A stretch of 47,116 nt of DNA. Source: Thermocaproicibacter sp041859875. GTDB taxonomy: Bacteria > Bacillota > Clostridia > Oscillospirales > Acutalibacteraceae. Location: positions 1 through 47,116 of the forward strand of contig JBFLFY010000018.1 in the NCBI GenBank assembly GCA_041859875.1, given 5' to 3'. This document shows, in pieces, positions 32,801 through 40,553 of this stretch (position 1 is the first letter of the stretch; each line of letters begins with the position of its first letter). The notes below the pieces were generated by a model. The model saw only the letters and a program-made list of their open reading frames with translations. It searched no databases and was not told the DNA's origin. A program made the translations under genes and the position numbers.

Positions 32801-34000
32801 ATGGGAGCAATTCAAGCGTACATCTCGTCCAATCAGTTTCTGGCATTCGCCATCCTCATGGCCATTATGGTGCTTGGCGAATATGTTTCCAAAATCACCA
32901 GAGGGAGAGTGCCAAGCGCACTCATTATGATGGTCGCACTGATTGCGGGCTTTTGGACCATTCTCCCTGCAAACCTTGCGGCCGCAGCCGGGCTGACCGC
33001 GCCAATCTACAGCCTTACCGTTGTGCTGCTAATCATTCACCTCGGCACACTCATTAACCGGAAGCAGATGATTGCCCAGTGGCGCACTGTTGTAATCAGC
33101 CTGATGGGCATCGCCGCTATTTGTCTGTTTACGCTTACGCTTGGCGGTGCGCTGTTTGGCAGGCCAAACGCCATTGCTGCAACGCCTGTTTTGACCGGCG
33201 CTGCCATTGCCGCTTCCATTATGTCGGAAGCAGCAAAGCTTAAGGGCAACACAACAGCTCAGCTGGTTGCTCTGGTCACCATGGTGGCGCAGGCAATCGT
33301 TGGCTTTCCTCTTGCTGCGCTTTGCCTGCGCAAGGAAACTGCGCGGCTGCATGGCCTCTACACCGAAGGCAAACTGACCCCTGAAAGCGCTACAGTTTCA
33401 GAACAGCCGGTCGAAAATTCAAAAAAGGCCACAAAAAAAGAAAAATTCTGGAGTGTCAATACCATTATTCTAAAGCTTGCCGTCATTGCACTCCTTTCAT
33501 ACCTTCTGCAGGTGCTTACCAAAGGGTATGTGTCGCAGTATGTATGGTGCCTGCTTCTTGGATTCTTCGCCAACGAGCTTGGTTTTCTGGAGTCCGACGC
33601 GCTGGGCAAAGCAAAATCCGACGGCATCCTGATGACCATTCTTTTGGCCTATCTTTTCTGCTCTTTCTCGTTTGCAACTCCAAAGCTGCTGCTGCCCGTT
33701 ATCGGAATTACACTGGGCCTTACAGTTGTGGCCGCAGTCGGTCTCACAGCGATTGCCTTTCTCTCGCATAAAATTTTCAAGCAGGAATCTTTCTGGTCCT
33801 GCTACGCAATTGTTCTCAATGCGTTTCTTGGGTTCCCGCTGAATGTCATGCTGGTTAATGAAGCACTTACCTTCATAAAGGACCCGGAAGAGCGCAAAAC
33901 CATTTCCGGCGAACTGATGCCGAAGATGCTGGTGGCAGGCTTTATCTGTGTTACGATTGTATCTGTCTTGGTTGCAGGCATTTTGAAAAACTATATCTGA
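32801..34000 (+). CDS. Multi-pass membrane protein, putative transporter
   Basis: The protein has 399 residues with about 10 hydrophobic helices and a charged cytoplasmic loop of about 45 residues in the middle (KKATKKEKFW), giving two halves. Segments such as LTGAAIAASIMSEAAKLKGN and a late LNAFLGFPLNVMLVNEAL look like transporter-type helices and re-entrant loops. I do not recognise the family with certainty; a GltS-like or DUF3100-like carrier is possible. The frame extends upstream but the ATG at 32801 follows GGAGGAAG. It precedes an M20 amidohydrolase by 127 bp, so import of an acylated amino acid or peptide is a reasonable guess only. Confidence 0.7.
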   Translation: MGAIQAYISSNQFLAFAILMAIMVLGEYVSKITRGRVPSALIMMVALIAGFWTILPANLAAAAGLTAPIYSLTVVLLIIHLGTLINRKQMIAQWRTVVISLMGIAAICLFTLTLGGALFGRPNAIAATPVLTGAAIAASIMSEAAKLKGNTTAQLVALVTMVAQAIVGFPLAALCLRKETARLHGLYTEGKLTPESATVSEQPVENSKKATKKEKFWSVNTIILKLAVIALLSYLLQVLTKGYVSQYVWCLLLGFFANELGFLESDALGKAKSDGILMTILLAYLFCSFSFATPKLLLPVIGITLGLTVVAAVGLTAIAFLSHKIFKQESFWSCYAIVLNAFLGFPLNVMLVNEALTFIKDPEERKTISGELMPKMLVAGFICVTIVSVLVAGILKNYI

Positions 34001-34127
34001 AGTTCAAAATTATTTCGCCGTTCATTCCCTGTTGGGTGTAAAATGAGGTAGTGAAATTCGGCCTCGCTACTTTCATAAAATTAGTAAATGAGCCCGGATT
34101 TTAAATTTTATAAGGAGGAAAACAGCA

Positions 34128-35291
34128 ATGGCTAAAACAATCAAAGAAACAGCGCATGAAATAGCGCCGTACATAATCGGGATGCGGGAAGAGATTCACC
34201 GCCACCCGGAGGCAAGTTTTCATGAAACGAAAACGACGAAGCTCATCGCTTCCGAAATGGAGAAAGATGGGATTCCCTACCGCCTTCTTGAGCCAGCCGG
34301 TCTGATTGGTGAAATAAAGGGTGCATTCCCCGGAAAGACAGTTGCGCTGCGCGCCGACATTGACGCTCTTTCCATCACCGAAAAAACAGACGTCCCGTTT
34401 AAGTCGGAAAATCCGGGTCTTATGCACGCCTGCGGACACGACACGCACACATCCATGCTTCTTGGCGCGGCCAAAATCCTTGCAGGCATGAAAGACCAGC
34501 TTCACGGCACGGTAAGGCTAATTTTTCAGCCGGGTGAAGAAATTGCTCAAGGTGCTAAAGCTGTCATTAAGCAAGACGGTCTGAAAGACGTAGACATGAT
34601 TTTTGGCATGCACATCTTTTCAATTTTCCCGGCCGGTACCCTTTGGCTGCGCGAAGGTGCTTCCATGGCTGCGGCTGATATTTTCAAGATAAAAGTCACC
34701 GGCAAAGTCAGCCATGGCTCCATGCCGGAAGCAGGCATGGACGCAACGCTTGCCGCCTCTGCGATTGTTATGAACCTGCAGAGCATCGTAAGCCGTGAAG
34801 TTTCCACCATGAAGCCCTGTGTTGTAACCGTAGGCAAACTTGTTTCCGGCACGCGGTTCAATATTGTGGCCGGCGAAGCAACAATGGAAGGCACCTGCCG
34901 CTGCTTTGATGTAGAGCTGCACCATGCCCTGCCCGGCATGATTGAGCGCATTGCAAAAGAAACAGCCGCCGCATACCGCTGCACCGCCGAAGTGGAATAT
35001 AAGATGATGACCGAAGTGCTTGTCAGCGATTCCGACGCCATAAAGCTTGCGCTCGGTTCTGCCAAGAAGGTTGCCCAGTCCCCAGACCTTATTAAAGAAT
35101 CTCCAATGATTATGGGCGGCGAGGACTTTGCCGATTATACTCCTCTCTGCAAATCGGCATTTGCCCTGCTCGGGGGCGGCGGTCATACACCGCAGCACAG
35201 CGACCACTTTACAATCGACGAAAATGTGCTGGAAACCGGCGCCGCCATGTATGCTCAGTTTGCTGTCGATTACCTTACATCCAACCTGTAA
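34128..35291 (+). CDS. M20-family amidohydrolase (N-acyl-amino-acid/aminobenzoyl-glutamate type)
   Basis: The 387-residue protein is a cytosolic M20D metallohydrolase that would cleave an N-acyl amino acid or similar amide. Metal-site motifs are clear: HRHPEASF near residues 23-30, LMHACGHDTHTSML near 100, FQPGEEIAQGA with the catalytic Glu pair near 137, and a late GGEDFADYT. A dimerisation lid domain lies between about 180 and 295. TAAGGAGG is well placed before the ATG. It follows the putative transporter gene and ends at a hairpin shared with the convergent DUF4230 gene. Confidence 0.92.
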   Translation: MAKTIKETAHEIAPYIIGMREEIHRHPEASFHETKTTKLIASEMEKDGIPYRLLEPAGLIGEIKGAFPGKTVALRADIDALSITEKTDVPFKSENPGLMHACGHDTHTSMLLGAAKILAGMKDQLHGTVRLIFQPGEEIAQGAKAVIKQDGLKDVDMIFGMHIFSIFPAGTLWLREGASMAAADIFKIKVTGKVSHGSMPEAGMDATLAASAIVMNLQSIVSREVSTMKPCVVTVGKLVSGTRFNIVAGEATMEGTCRCFDVELHHALPGMIERIAKETAAAYRCTAEVEYKMMTEVLVSDSDAIKLALGSAKKVAQSPDLIKESPMIMGGEDFADYTPLCKSAFALLGGGGHTPQHSDHFTIDENVLETGAAMYAQFAVDYLTSNL

Positions 35292-35305
35292 AATCTTGTT
35301 GATAG

Positions 35306-35347
35306 AAAAAGCGGAGCAGTTCAAAATGAACTGCCCCGCCCCTTTTC
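35306..35347. terminator. Terminator between convergent M20 and DUF4230 genes
   Basis: GCGGAGCAGTTCA (35311-35323) pairs with TGAACTGCCCCGC (35327-35339) with one A/C mismatch and a 3-nt loop. The minus strand carries TTTTTC after the stem and the plus strand CCCCTTTT, so it can serve both genes. Confidence 0.82.
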
Positions 35348-35354
35348 TGCAATT

Positions 35355-35987
35355 TTACTCCAGCCTGCAGCTGTAACCCTGCGGCAATGCGGATTTCAGG
35401 AAAGACTCTACGCAGTTTGCCGCTTTCTTTTTTGCTTCCGTCAGCAGGCCGCGTTCCACCGCTTTTTTCTCCATAGCCGTTTTCTGGTCTGCCTGAAAAG
35501 CCTTAAAGTCCTCCACGGTAAGCGCGTTAAAAATACTTGTTTTTTCGTCATATGTTTTCACGCTGTTTTCATCAATGGTATGCGAAAGGATTTTAGCTTC
35601 CGGAAGCTTGGCCGAAACCGACTTCCCGTTTACGGAAACCTTGGCCTGCCGCAAGTCTACACCCGCTTTAATCACACCGTCATAGGTAATCAAGAAGCTT
35701 TTCGTTGTAAACGGAACCTTCATACCGTAGAAATCGTTGCTGTTTTCAAACTGTGTCATGTTTGTGTATGAGTAGGAAACGCTTGCCAGTTCATTAATCG
35801 TTTCCAGCTGATTTTTCAGCACTGTGGCCGACACCTGCGTCTGCTGACCCGCACCGGCCGACGAGCGTCCGAAAAGGAAGCACCCAGCTCCTATTGCGGC
35901 ACAGAGAATCACCCCGGCCAGAATCAAACGAATTGTCTTAATAGGTTTGTGCTTCTTCTGCTTCTCTTCCGTTGTATGGATTTCCAC
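35355..35987 (-). CDS. DUF4230 membrane-anchored protein
   Basis: The protein has 210 residues. It has a basic cytoplasmic N-terminus (KQKKHKPIKTIR), one membrane helix (LILAGVILCAAIGAGCFLF, about 25-43) and an external domain. That domain contains the DUF4230 pattern LKNQLETINELASVSYSYTN near 62-81 and a helical, Lys-rich C-terminus. Its function is unknown. The frame is open to 36131, but a GTG at 35987 has GGAGGG 6 bp upstream, and the longer N-terminus is Cys/Arg-rich and unlike protein. It is convergent with the M20 gene and divergent from sigK. Confidence 0.78.
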   Translation of the reverse strand: MEIHTTEEKQKKHKPIKTIRLILAGVILCAAIGAGCFLFGRSSAGAGQQTQVSATVLKNQLETINELASVSYSYTNMTQFENSNDFYGMKVPFTTKSFLITYDGVIKAGVDLRQAKVSVNGKSVSAKLPEAKILSHTIDENSVKTYDEKTSIFNALTVEDFKAFQADQKTAMEKKAVERGLLTEAKKKAANCVESFLKSALPQGYSCRLE

Positions 35988-36180
35988 TCGAATCCCTCCG
36001 CTTGGTTTGATACATTTTTGAAACACGCCGCAGTCCCTTCGGTTCCGCTTTGCAAGGCAGACTTGCGGCCTTTTACCCCATATTGTAACGATTTCCGCCC
36101 GAAAAGGCAAGCAAAGGCCCTGCTTTGGCACAAGCTTTTGATGAATTCAGCCCGGACTTGCAACAGAAATTCCGCTCCCG

Positions 36181-36188
36181 CATATACT
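36181..36188 (+). promoter_or_regulatory. Sigma-E-like -10 element upstream of sigK
   Basis: CATATACT matches the mother-cell sigma-E -10 consensus (CATAYAMT, from Bacillus), 32 bp before the sigK start. The -35 side is not a good match, so the call is tentative. Confidence 0.4.
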
Positions 36189-36220
36189 GATGTTATTTGA
36201 CGCCGAGGGGGAATATCGCC

Positions 36221-36913
36221 ATGCTATTCAGCGCTTTACTGGGTGCTGCCGTTTCCGGCCTGATTTTTCTGGTCCTGCACGTTACGGACTCCGGTTCCTT
36301 CCCACGCCCGCTTTCTGCCAAAGAAGAGCGGGAATGCCTGGAGCGGATGCGCGGCGGAGATGCAGACGCGCGAGCGAAACTGATTGAGCATAACCTTCGC
36401 CTTGTTGCTCACATCATAAAGAAGTACTATTCGGGGTATTCCGACCAGGATGACCTTATTTCCATCGGAACCATCGGCCTCATTAAAGCGGTAAACACTT
36501 TCGACAGTTCCAAAGGAATCCGCCTTTCCAGCTATGCAGCCAGATGTATTGAAAATGAAGTCCTGATGTACTTTCGCTCCGCGCGTAAAAGCGCGCAGGA
36601 TATTTCCATGAATGAACCAATTGACACCGACAAGGATGGCAATGCCTTGACGCTGATGGACACGATGGCTTCTGATGATGACATACTGGAAAATATAGAC
36701 TGCAAGATTAAGTCCGAACAGCTGCGGAAATACATAGACGAGGTGCTCGAACCACGGGAACGCATCATCATCCGCCTGCGCTATGGCCTGGACGGAAGCA
36801 GGCCGCTTACACAGCGTGAAGTGGCACAAAAGCTCGGAATTTCGCGCTCGTATGTTTCGCGCATAGAAAAGAAAGCGCTTCTTCTGCTGCGCCGCCGTTT
36901 TAACCGGCAGTAA
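36221..36913 (+). CDS. sigK: RNA polymerase sigma-K factor (pro-SigK), uninterrupted
   Basis: The 230-residue late mother-cell sporulation sigma factor shows region 2 (HNLRLVAHIIKKY, DLISIGTIGLIKAVNTF, SYAARCIENEVLMYFR) and region 4 (QREVAQKLGISRSYVSRIEK). The first 20 or so residues (MLFSALLGAAVSGLIFLVL) are hydrophobic and resemble the SigK pro-sequence that is cut by SpoIVFB before activation. The frame extends to a TTG at 36197, but the ATG at 36221 lies after GAGGGGG. The coding sequence is continuous, with no skin-type insertion. This gene is the best evidence that the organism sporulates. Confidence 0.93.
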   Translation: MLFSALLGAAVSGLIFLVLHVTDSGSFPRPLSAKEERECLERMRGGDADARAKLIEHNLRLVAHIIKKYYSGYSDQDDLISIGTIGLIKAVNTFDSSKGIRLSSYAARCIENEVLMYFRSARKSAQDISMNEPIDTDKDGNALTLMDTMASDDDILENIDCKIKSEQLRKYIDEVLEPRERIIIRLRYGLDGSRPLTQREVAQKLGISRSYVSRIEKKALLLLRRRFNRQ

Positions 36914-36963
36914 AGCCCTGCATCTAAAGATTTTGCAGCCTCCTGGCGAATAAATTCATAACA

Positions 36964-36997
36964 GCCGCGGTTCCCGCCCGCGGCATATTGCATTTTT
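36964..36997 (+). terminator. Weak terminator after sigK
   Basis: GCCGCGG (36964-36970) pairs with CCGCGGC (36978-36984) around a 7-nt loop, followed by a T-rich tail ATATTGCATTTTT. It lies about 50 bp after the sigK stop. Confidence 0.55.
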
Positions 36998-37015
36998 ACA
37001 GAGAGCAGGTATAAT
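36988..37015 (+). promoter_or_regulatory. Promoter of the ECF transporter operon
   Basis: A consensus TATAAT at 37010-37015 is preceded after 16 bp by TTGCAT (36988-36993). The -35 is weak. The start codon of the S component lies 58 bp downstream. Confidence 0.5.
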
Positions 37016-37072
37016 ATTGAATGTTGATTGTCTGAAAATTATCAGGCAAAAGGGAAAATGGAGGAAGAAAAA

Positions 37073-37630
37073 ATGGGAAAAACAAAATTCGGTATCCGGG
37101 AAGTTGTGGCGACAGGAATTGGCACCGCGCTTTTCGTTGCCCTGACGGAAGTTCAGATTCCGATTGGGTTCATCCCGAACACCTCACTGCAGGTGCGCGC
37201 CGCTCTGCTGGCGTTCTTTGCCGCTGTGTTCGGCCCGGTTGCGGGCGGCATTATCGGCCTGCTTGGCCATGCACTGGGCGATGCGCTCTTTTACGGCAGT
37301 GTCTGGTGGAGCTGGGTCTTCCCCGATGCTCTGTTTGGGATTGCAGTCGGCCTGTTTGCAAAGAAATTTGCCGTTCAGGAAGGCGGCTTCGGAAAAAAGC
37401 AGGGTGCCATGTTCAACGCAGTTCAAATCCTTGCAAACCTCGTTGCATGGGTCGTGCTTGCGCCGGTTCTGGACATCCTCATTTATTCCGAACCTGCCAA
37501 CAAAGTCTTTACACAGGGCCTTGTCGCATTCGTCTGCAACATTGTGATTGTGGCAGTCCTTGGCACACTGATTTGTGTCGCCTACACCAAAATTGCGGGC
37601 AAGTCCTCCAGCCTGAAGAAGGAAGACTAG
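37073..37630 (+). CDS. ECF transporter S component (UPF0397 family)
   Basis: The 185-residue membrane protein has about five to six helices. The segments REVVATGIGTALFVAL, AFFAAVFGPVAGGIIGLLGH and the motif GSVWWSWVFPDALFGIAVGL match the UPF0397 group of substrate-binding S components. The vitamin or precursor bound is not known for this protein. GGAGGAAG stands before the ATG at 37073 (the frame runs further upstream to 37028). The double ATPase and T component follow, so a dedicated group I ECF transporter is encoded. The ending is TAG. Confidence 0.9.
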   Translation: MGKTKFGIREVVATGIGTALFVALTEVQIPIGFIPNTSLQVRAALLAFFAAVFGPVAGGIIGLLGHALGDALFYGSVWWSWVFPDALFGIAVGLFAKKFAVQEGGFGKKQGAMFNAVQILANLVAWVVLAPVLDILIYSEPANKVFTQGLVAFVCNIVIVAVLGTLICVAYTKIAGKSSSLKKED

Positions 37631-37653
37631 CAGCCGGTCTCATTCCGGCCAAG

Positions 37654-37681
37654 GGCGGCAGCCATCTTTCCGGCTGCCGCC
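37654..37681 (+). other. Intercistronic hairpin between S-component and ATPase genes
   Basis: GGCGGCAGCC (37654-37663) and GGCTGCCGCC (37672-37681) form a perfect 10-bp stem with an 8-nt loop. The tail TCTTGTATTTGTTT is only moderately T-rich, so partial termination or mRNA stabilisation is likely. It could favour S-component expression over the ATPase/T module. Confidence 0.6.
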
Positions 37682-37717
37682 TCTTGTATTTGTTTGCGCC
37701 CCAAAAAGGATGGATTT

Positions 37718-39451
37718 ATGGAACCAATTATAGAGTTTAAGAACTTTACATTTAAATACCGCACACAGGCTGAACCAACTCTCCACAACATTAATCTCCG
37801 CATTAATCCGGGCGAGAAAGTCCTGATACTGGGGCCTTCCGGCTCTGGAAAATCCACGCTTGCAAACTGCATTAACGGGCTTGTACCCTGCTCTTTTTCT
37901 GGGACAAGCACTGGGGAATGCCTTGTAAACGGCCGTCCCGCGGACAAGCAGGGGATTTTTGGGCTTTCCAAAACCGTAGGCACCGTTCTGCAGGATACCG
38001 ACGGCCAGTTCCTCGGCCTTACGGTGGCGGAAGATATTTCTTTTGCGTTAGAAAATGACTGTGTGACGCAGGAAGAGATGTTCCGCCGTGTGAACCGGGC
38101 CGCAGAAGCAGTGGATCTTCTGCCATTTCTGCATCATGCACCCTCCGCGCTTTCCGGCGGGCAGAAGCAGCGTGTTTCTATGGCTGATGTTCTTGTTAGC
38201 GACGTGGATGTTCTGCTTTTTGACGAACCCCTCGCCAATCTGGACCCGGCAACCGGGAAACGCACGATTGAGCTGATTGACACCATTCACCGGGAACGCG
38301 GCAAAACCGTCCTGATTATTGAGCATCGGCTGGAAGATGTTTTGTGGCGCGACGTAGACCGTATTATCGTTATTGGTGACGGACGCGTTGTTTCCGACAC
38401 AGTCCCAGACCGTCTGCTCGCGGGCAATGTCCTTGAGCAGCAGGGAATCCGTGAACCGCTTTACCTGAGCGCGCTGAAATACGCCGGCTGCACCATAACG
38501 GAAGAGTCGCACCCACAGCATATTGAAACAATGGACCTCACTCTTTACCGGAAAAAAGTGCAGGATTGGTTTACTTCCGTACATCTTCCGGAACCTGCAC
38601 CCAAAGAAAAACCGACTTTGGAAGTGCAAAACCTTTTCTACAGCTACACTCCCGGCGAACCGGTGCTAAAGGGCGTAAGCTTTACCCTGCACCGCGGCGA
38701 GATGGTCAGCCTTGTGGGGCAAAACGGCGCTGGAAAATCCACGCTTTCCAGCCTTATCTGCGGGTTTCTCCGACCGGATTCCGGTTCCATACGGTTGGAC
38801 GGAAGCGACATCTCCCCGCTTTCCATTAAAGAGCGCGGCGACCGCATCGGCCTTGTGATGCAGAACCCCAACCAAATGATTTCAAAGCCTATGATTTTTG
38901 ACGAGGTTGCGCTTGGCCTGCGCACACGCGGCGTTCCGGAAAAAGAAGTAAAAGAGCGTGTTTGCCATTCCCTTCGCATCTGCGGCTTGTACCCCATGCG
39001 CAACTGGCCGGTTTCCGCCCTGAGTTTCGGGCAGAAAAAGCGCGTCACCATTGCCGCCATCCTGGTGCTGAACCCTGAAATTCTGATTCTCGACGAACCG
39101 ACGGCCGGGCAGGATTACCGGCATTACACCGAAATCATGGAGTTTATCCGCCGCCTGAACCGCGAAAACGGCATTACGATTCTGATGATAACGCATGATA
39201 TGCACCTGATGCTGGAATACACCGACCGGGCACTGGTGCTTTCGCAAGGCTGCCTTCTCGCAGACGAATCCCCTGCAAAAGTGCTTACCAACACTGAAAC
39301 CGCCGAAAAAGCATACCTGAAGCGCACCAGCCTTTACGACCTTGCCCAGCGGTGCGGCATTGACGATGTTTCCGGCTTTGCAGAACGTTTTATCCTCTGC
39401 GACCGTCGGAAGCGTGCAGAGCAGGCGGAAAGCACGGAGGCAAAGCCATGA
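37718..39451 (+). CDS. ECF transporter energising ATPase, two fused ATP-binding domains
   Basis: The 577-residue protein contains two ABC ATPase domains in tandem. The first has Walker A GPSGSGKST (about 39-47), signature LSGGQKQRVSMADVL and Walker B VLLFDEPLANLDP. The second has Walker A GQNGAGKST (about 333-341), a variant signature LSFGQKKRVTIAAIL and ILILDEPTAGQD. This is the fused EcfA-A' layout (YkoD-like) of dedicated ECF importers. The ATG at 37718 follows AAGGATGG. Its stop overlaps the T-component start (ATGA), so the two are translationally coupled. Confidence 0.92.
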   Translation: MEPIIEFKNFTFKYRTQAEPTLHNINLRINPGEKVLILGPSGSGKSTLANCINGLVPCSFSGTSTGECLVNGRPADKQGIFGLSKTVGTVLQDTDGQFLGLTVAEDISFALENDCVTQEEMFRRVNRAAEAVDLLPFLHHAPSALSGGQKQRVSMADVLVSDVDVLLFDEPLANLDPATGKRTIELIDTIHRERGKTVLIIEHRLEDVLWRDVDRIIVIGDGRVVSDTVPDRLLAGNVLEQQGIREPLYLSALKYAGCTITEESHPQHIETMDLTLYRKKVQDWFTSVHLPEPAPKEKPTLEVQNLFYSYTPGEPVLKGVSFTLHRGEMVSLVGQNGAGKSTLSSLICGFLRPDSGSIRLDGSDISPLSIKERGDRIGLVMQNPNQMISKPMIFDEVALGLRTRGVPEKEVKERVCHSLRICGLYPMRNWPVSALSFGQKKRVTIAAILVLNPEILILDEPTAGQDYRHYTEIMEFIRRLNRENGITILMITHDMHLMLEYTDRALVLSQGCLLADESPAKVLTNTETAEKAYLKRTSLYDLAQRCGIDDVSGFAERFILCDRRKRAEQAESTEAKP

Positions 39452-40284
39452 AAAAAACGCACATGATTTCCTATGAGGAGAAAAACACCTGGCTTCACAG
39501 CCTGTGCGGCGTAACAAAGCTGATTTTCTTTCTTCTCTGGTCCGTAACCAGTATGCTGACTTACGACACCCGCATCCTCGCCATTATGCTGGCCGTCAGC
39601 ATGATTTTATTCCGTATTTCCAAAACGGAGTGGCGGCAAATCAGCTCCGTTTTTAAATTCATTCTTTTCTTCCTGTGCGTCAACCTGATTGCCGTTTTTG
39701 TCTTTTCCCCCTATGAGGGTTCGAAAATCTACGGCACCTGGACTCTTGTGTGCCATTTTCTCCCCGGCTATGACATTACTGCCGAGCAGCTTTTTTATGA
39801 ACTGAACATCCTGCTGAAATATCTTACCATTGTTCCGGCGGTGTTCCTCTTTCTCGTAACGACGAACCCAAGCGAATTTGCGGCCTCCATGAACCGCATT
39901 GGCATAAGCTACAAAGTCAGCTACGCCATTGCCATCGCCCTGCGCTACATACCGGATGTGCAGGACGATTACACAAAAATCAAAAACGCGCAGGAAGCCC
40001 GCGGGATTGAAATGAGCCGGAAGGCGAAGCTTGGCGACCGCATTCGCAGCTGCTCCGCCATCCTGTTGCCGCTGATTCTTTCCAGCATGGAACGTATTAA
40101 CGTTGTTTCCAGTGCAATGGAGCTGCGCGGCTTTGGCAAGCATAAAAAGCGCACCTGGTACATGGGCCGCCCCATGACGAAAGCCGACTGCATTTCGCTG
40201 ATTTTCACCGTTGTTTTCTGCACCGGCGCCCTAATCATTACTTTCGCCCACGGTTCCCGGTTCTACAATCCGTTTGTACACTGA
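39448..40284 (+). CDS. ECF transporter T component (EcfT/CbiQ type)
   Basis: The 278-residue membrane protein is the energy-coupling T subunit. It has about five helices and two coupling motifs that contact the ATPases: AQEARGIEMSRK (about 182-193) and SAMELRGFGKHKK (about 222-234), both with the typical Ala/Leu-Arg-Gly. It transmits ATP-driven movement to the UPF0397 S component. The start overlaps the ATPase stop. The 3' end overlaps the convergent GIY-YIG gene by 22 bp. Confidence 0.9.
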   Translation: MKKTHMISYEEKNTWLHSLCGVTKLIFFLLWSVTSMLTYDTRILAIMLAVSMILFRISKTEWRQISSVFKFILFFLCVNLIAVFVFSPYEGSKIYGTWTLVCHFLPGYDITAEQLFYELNILLKYLTIVPAVFLFLVTTNPSEFAASMNRIGISYKVSYAIAIALRYIPDVQDDYTKIKNAQEARGIEMSRKAKLGDRIRSCSAILLPLILSSMERINVVSSAMELRGFGKHKKRTWYMGRPMTKADCISLIFTVVFCTGALIITFAHGSRFYNPFVH

Positions 40285-40553
40285 GCAGAAGCAATCAGCG
40301 CCAGTTTTTCAGCCCGGCTCAGCTTTTTGACCGCCGCCTCCCTGCGGAGCGCGGCGGATTTTTCTGCGCAGATTTCCCTATAAACTGCCGTTACCGGCCT
40401 GCGGCTGCGCGTATATTTTGCCCCGCGCCCGGCGTTATGTACCGCTGTGCGGCGTTCTACATCATCGGTAATCCCGGTGTAAAGCGTCCCGTCTGCACAG
40501 CGCAAAATATAAACGAACCAAGGCTTTGCCGTTTTTTCTTCCTTTTCACCCAT
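40263..40553 (-). CDS. GIY-YIG domain protein
   Basis: This is a small 96-residue single-domain GIY-YIG protein of the YhbQ/UPF0213 type. Visible features are VYILRCADGTLYTGITDDVE (the GIY and YIG parts as VYI and YTG) and RRTAVHNAGRGAKYTRSRRP with a conserved Arg and His, then LRREAAVKKLSRAEKLAL. Its natural role is unknown; relatives have nuclease activity in vitro. The ATG at 40553 follows a G-run and overlaps the MFS stop by 8 bp. Its last codons overlap the convergent ECF T gene by 22 bp. Confidence 0.88.
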   Translation of the reverse strand: MGEKEEKTAKPWFVYILRCADGTLYTGITDDVERRTAVHNAGRGAKYTRSRRPVTAVYREICAEKSAALRREAAVKKLSRAEKLALIASAQCTNGL

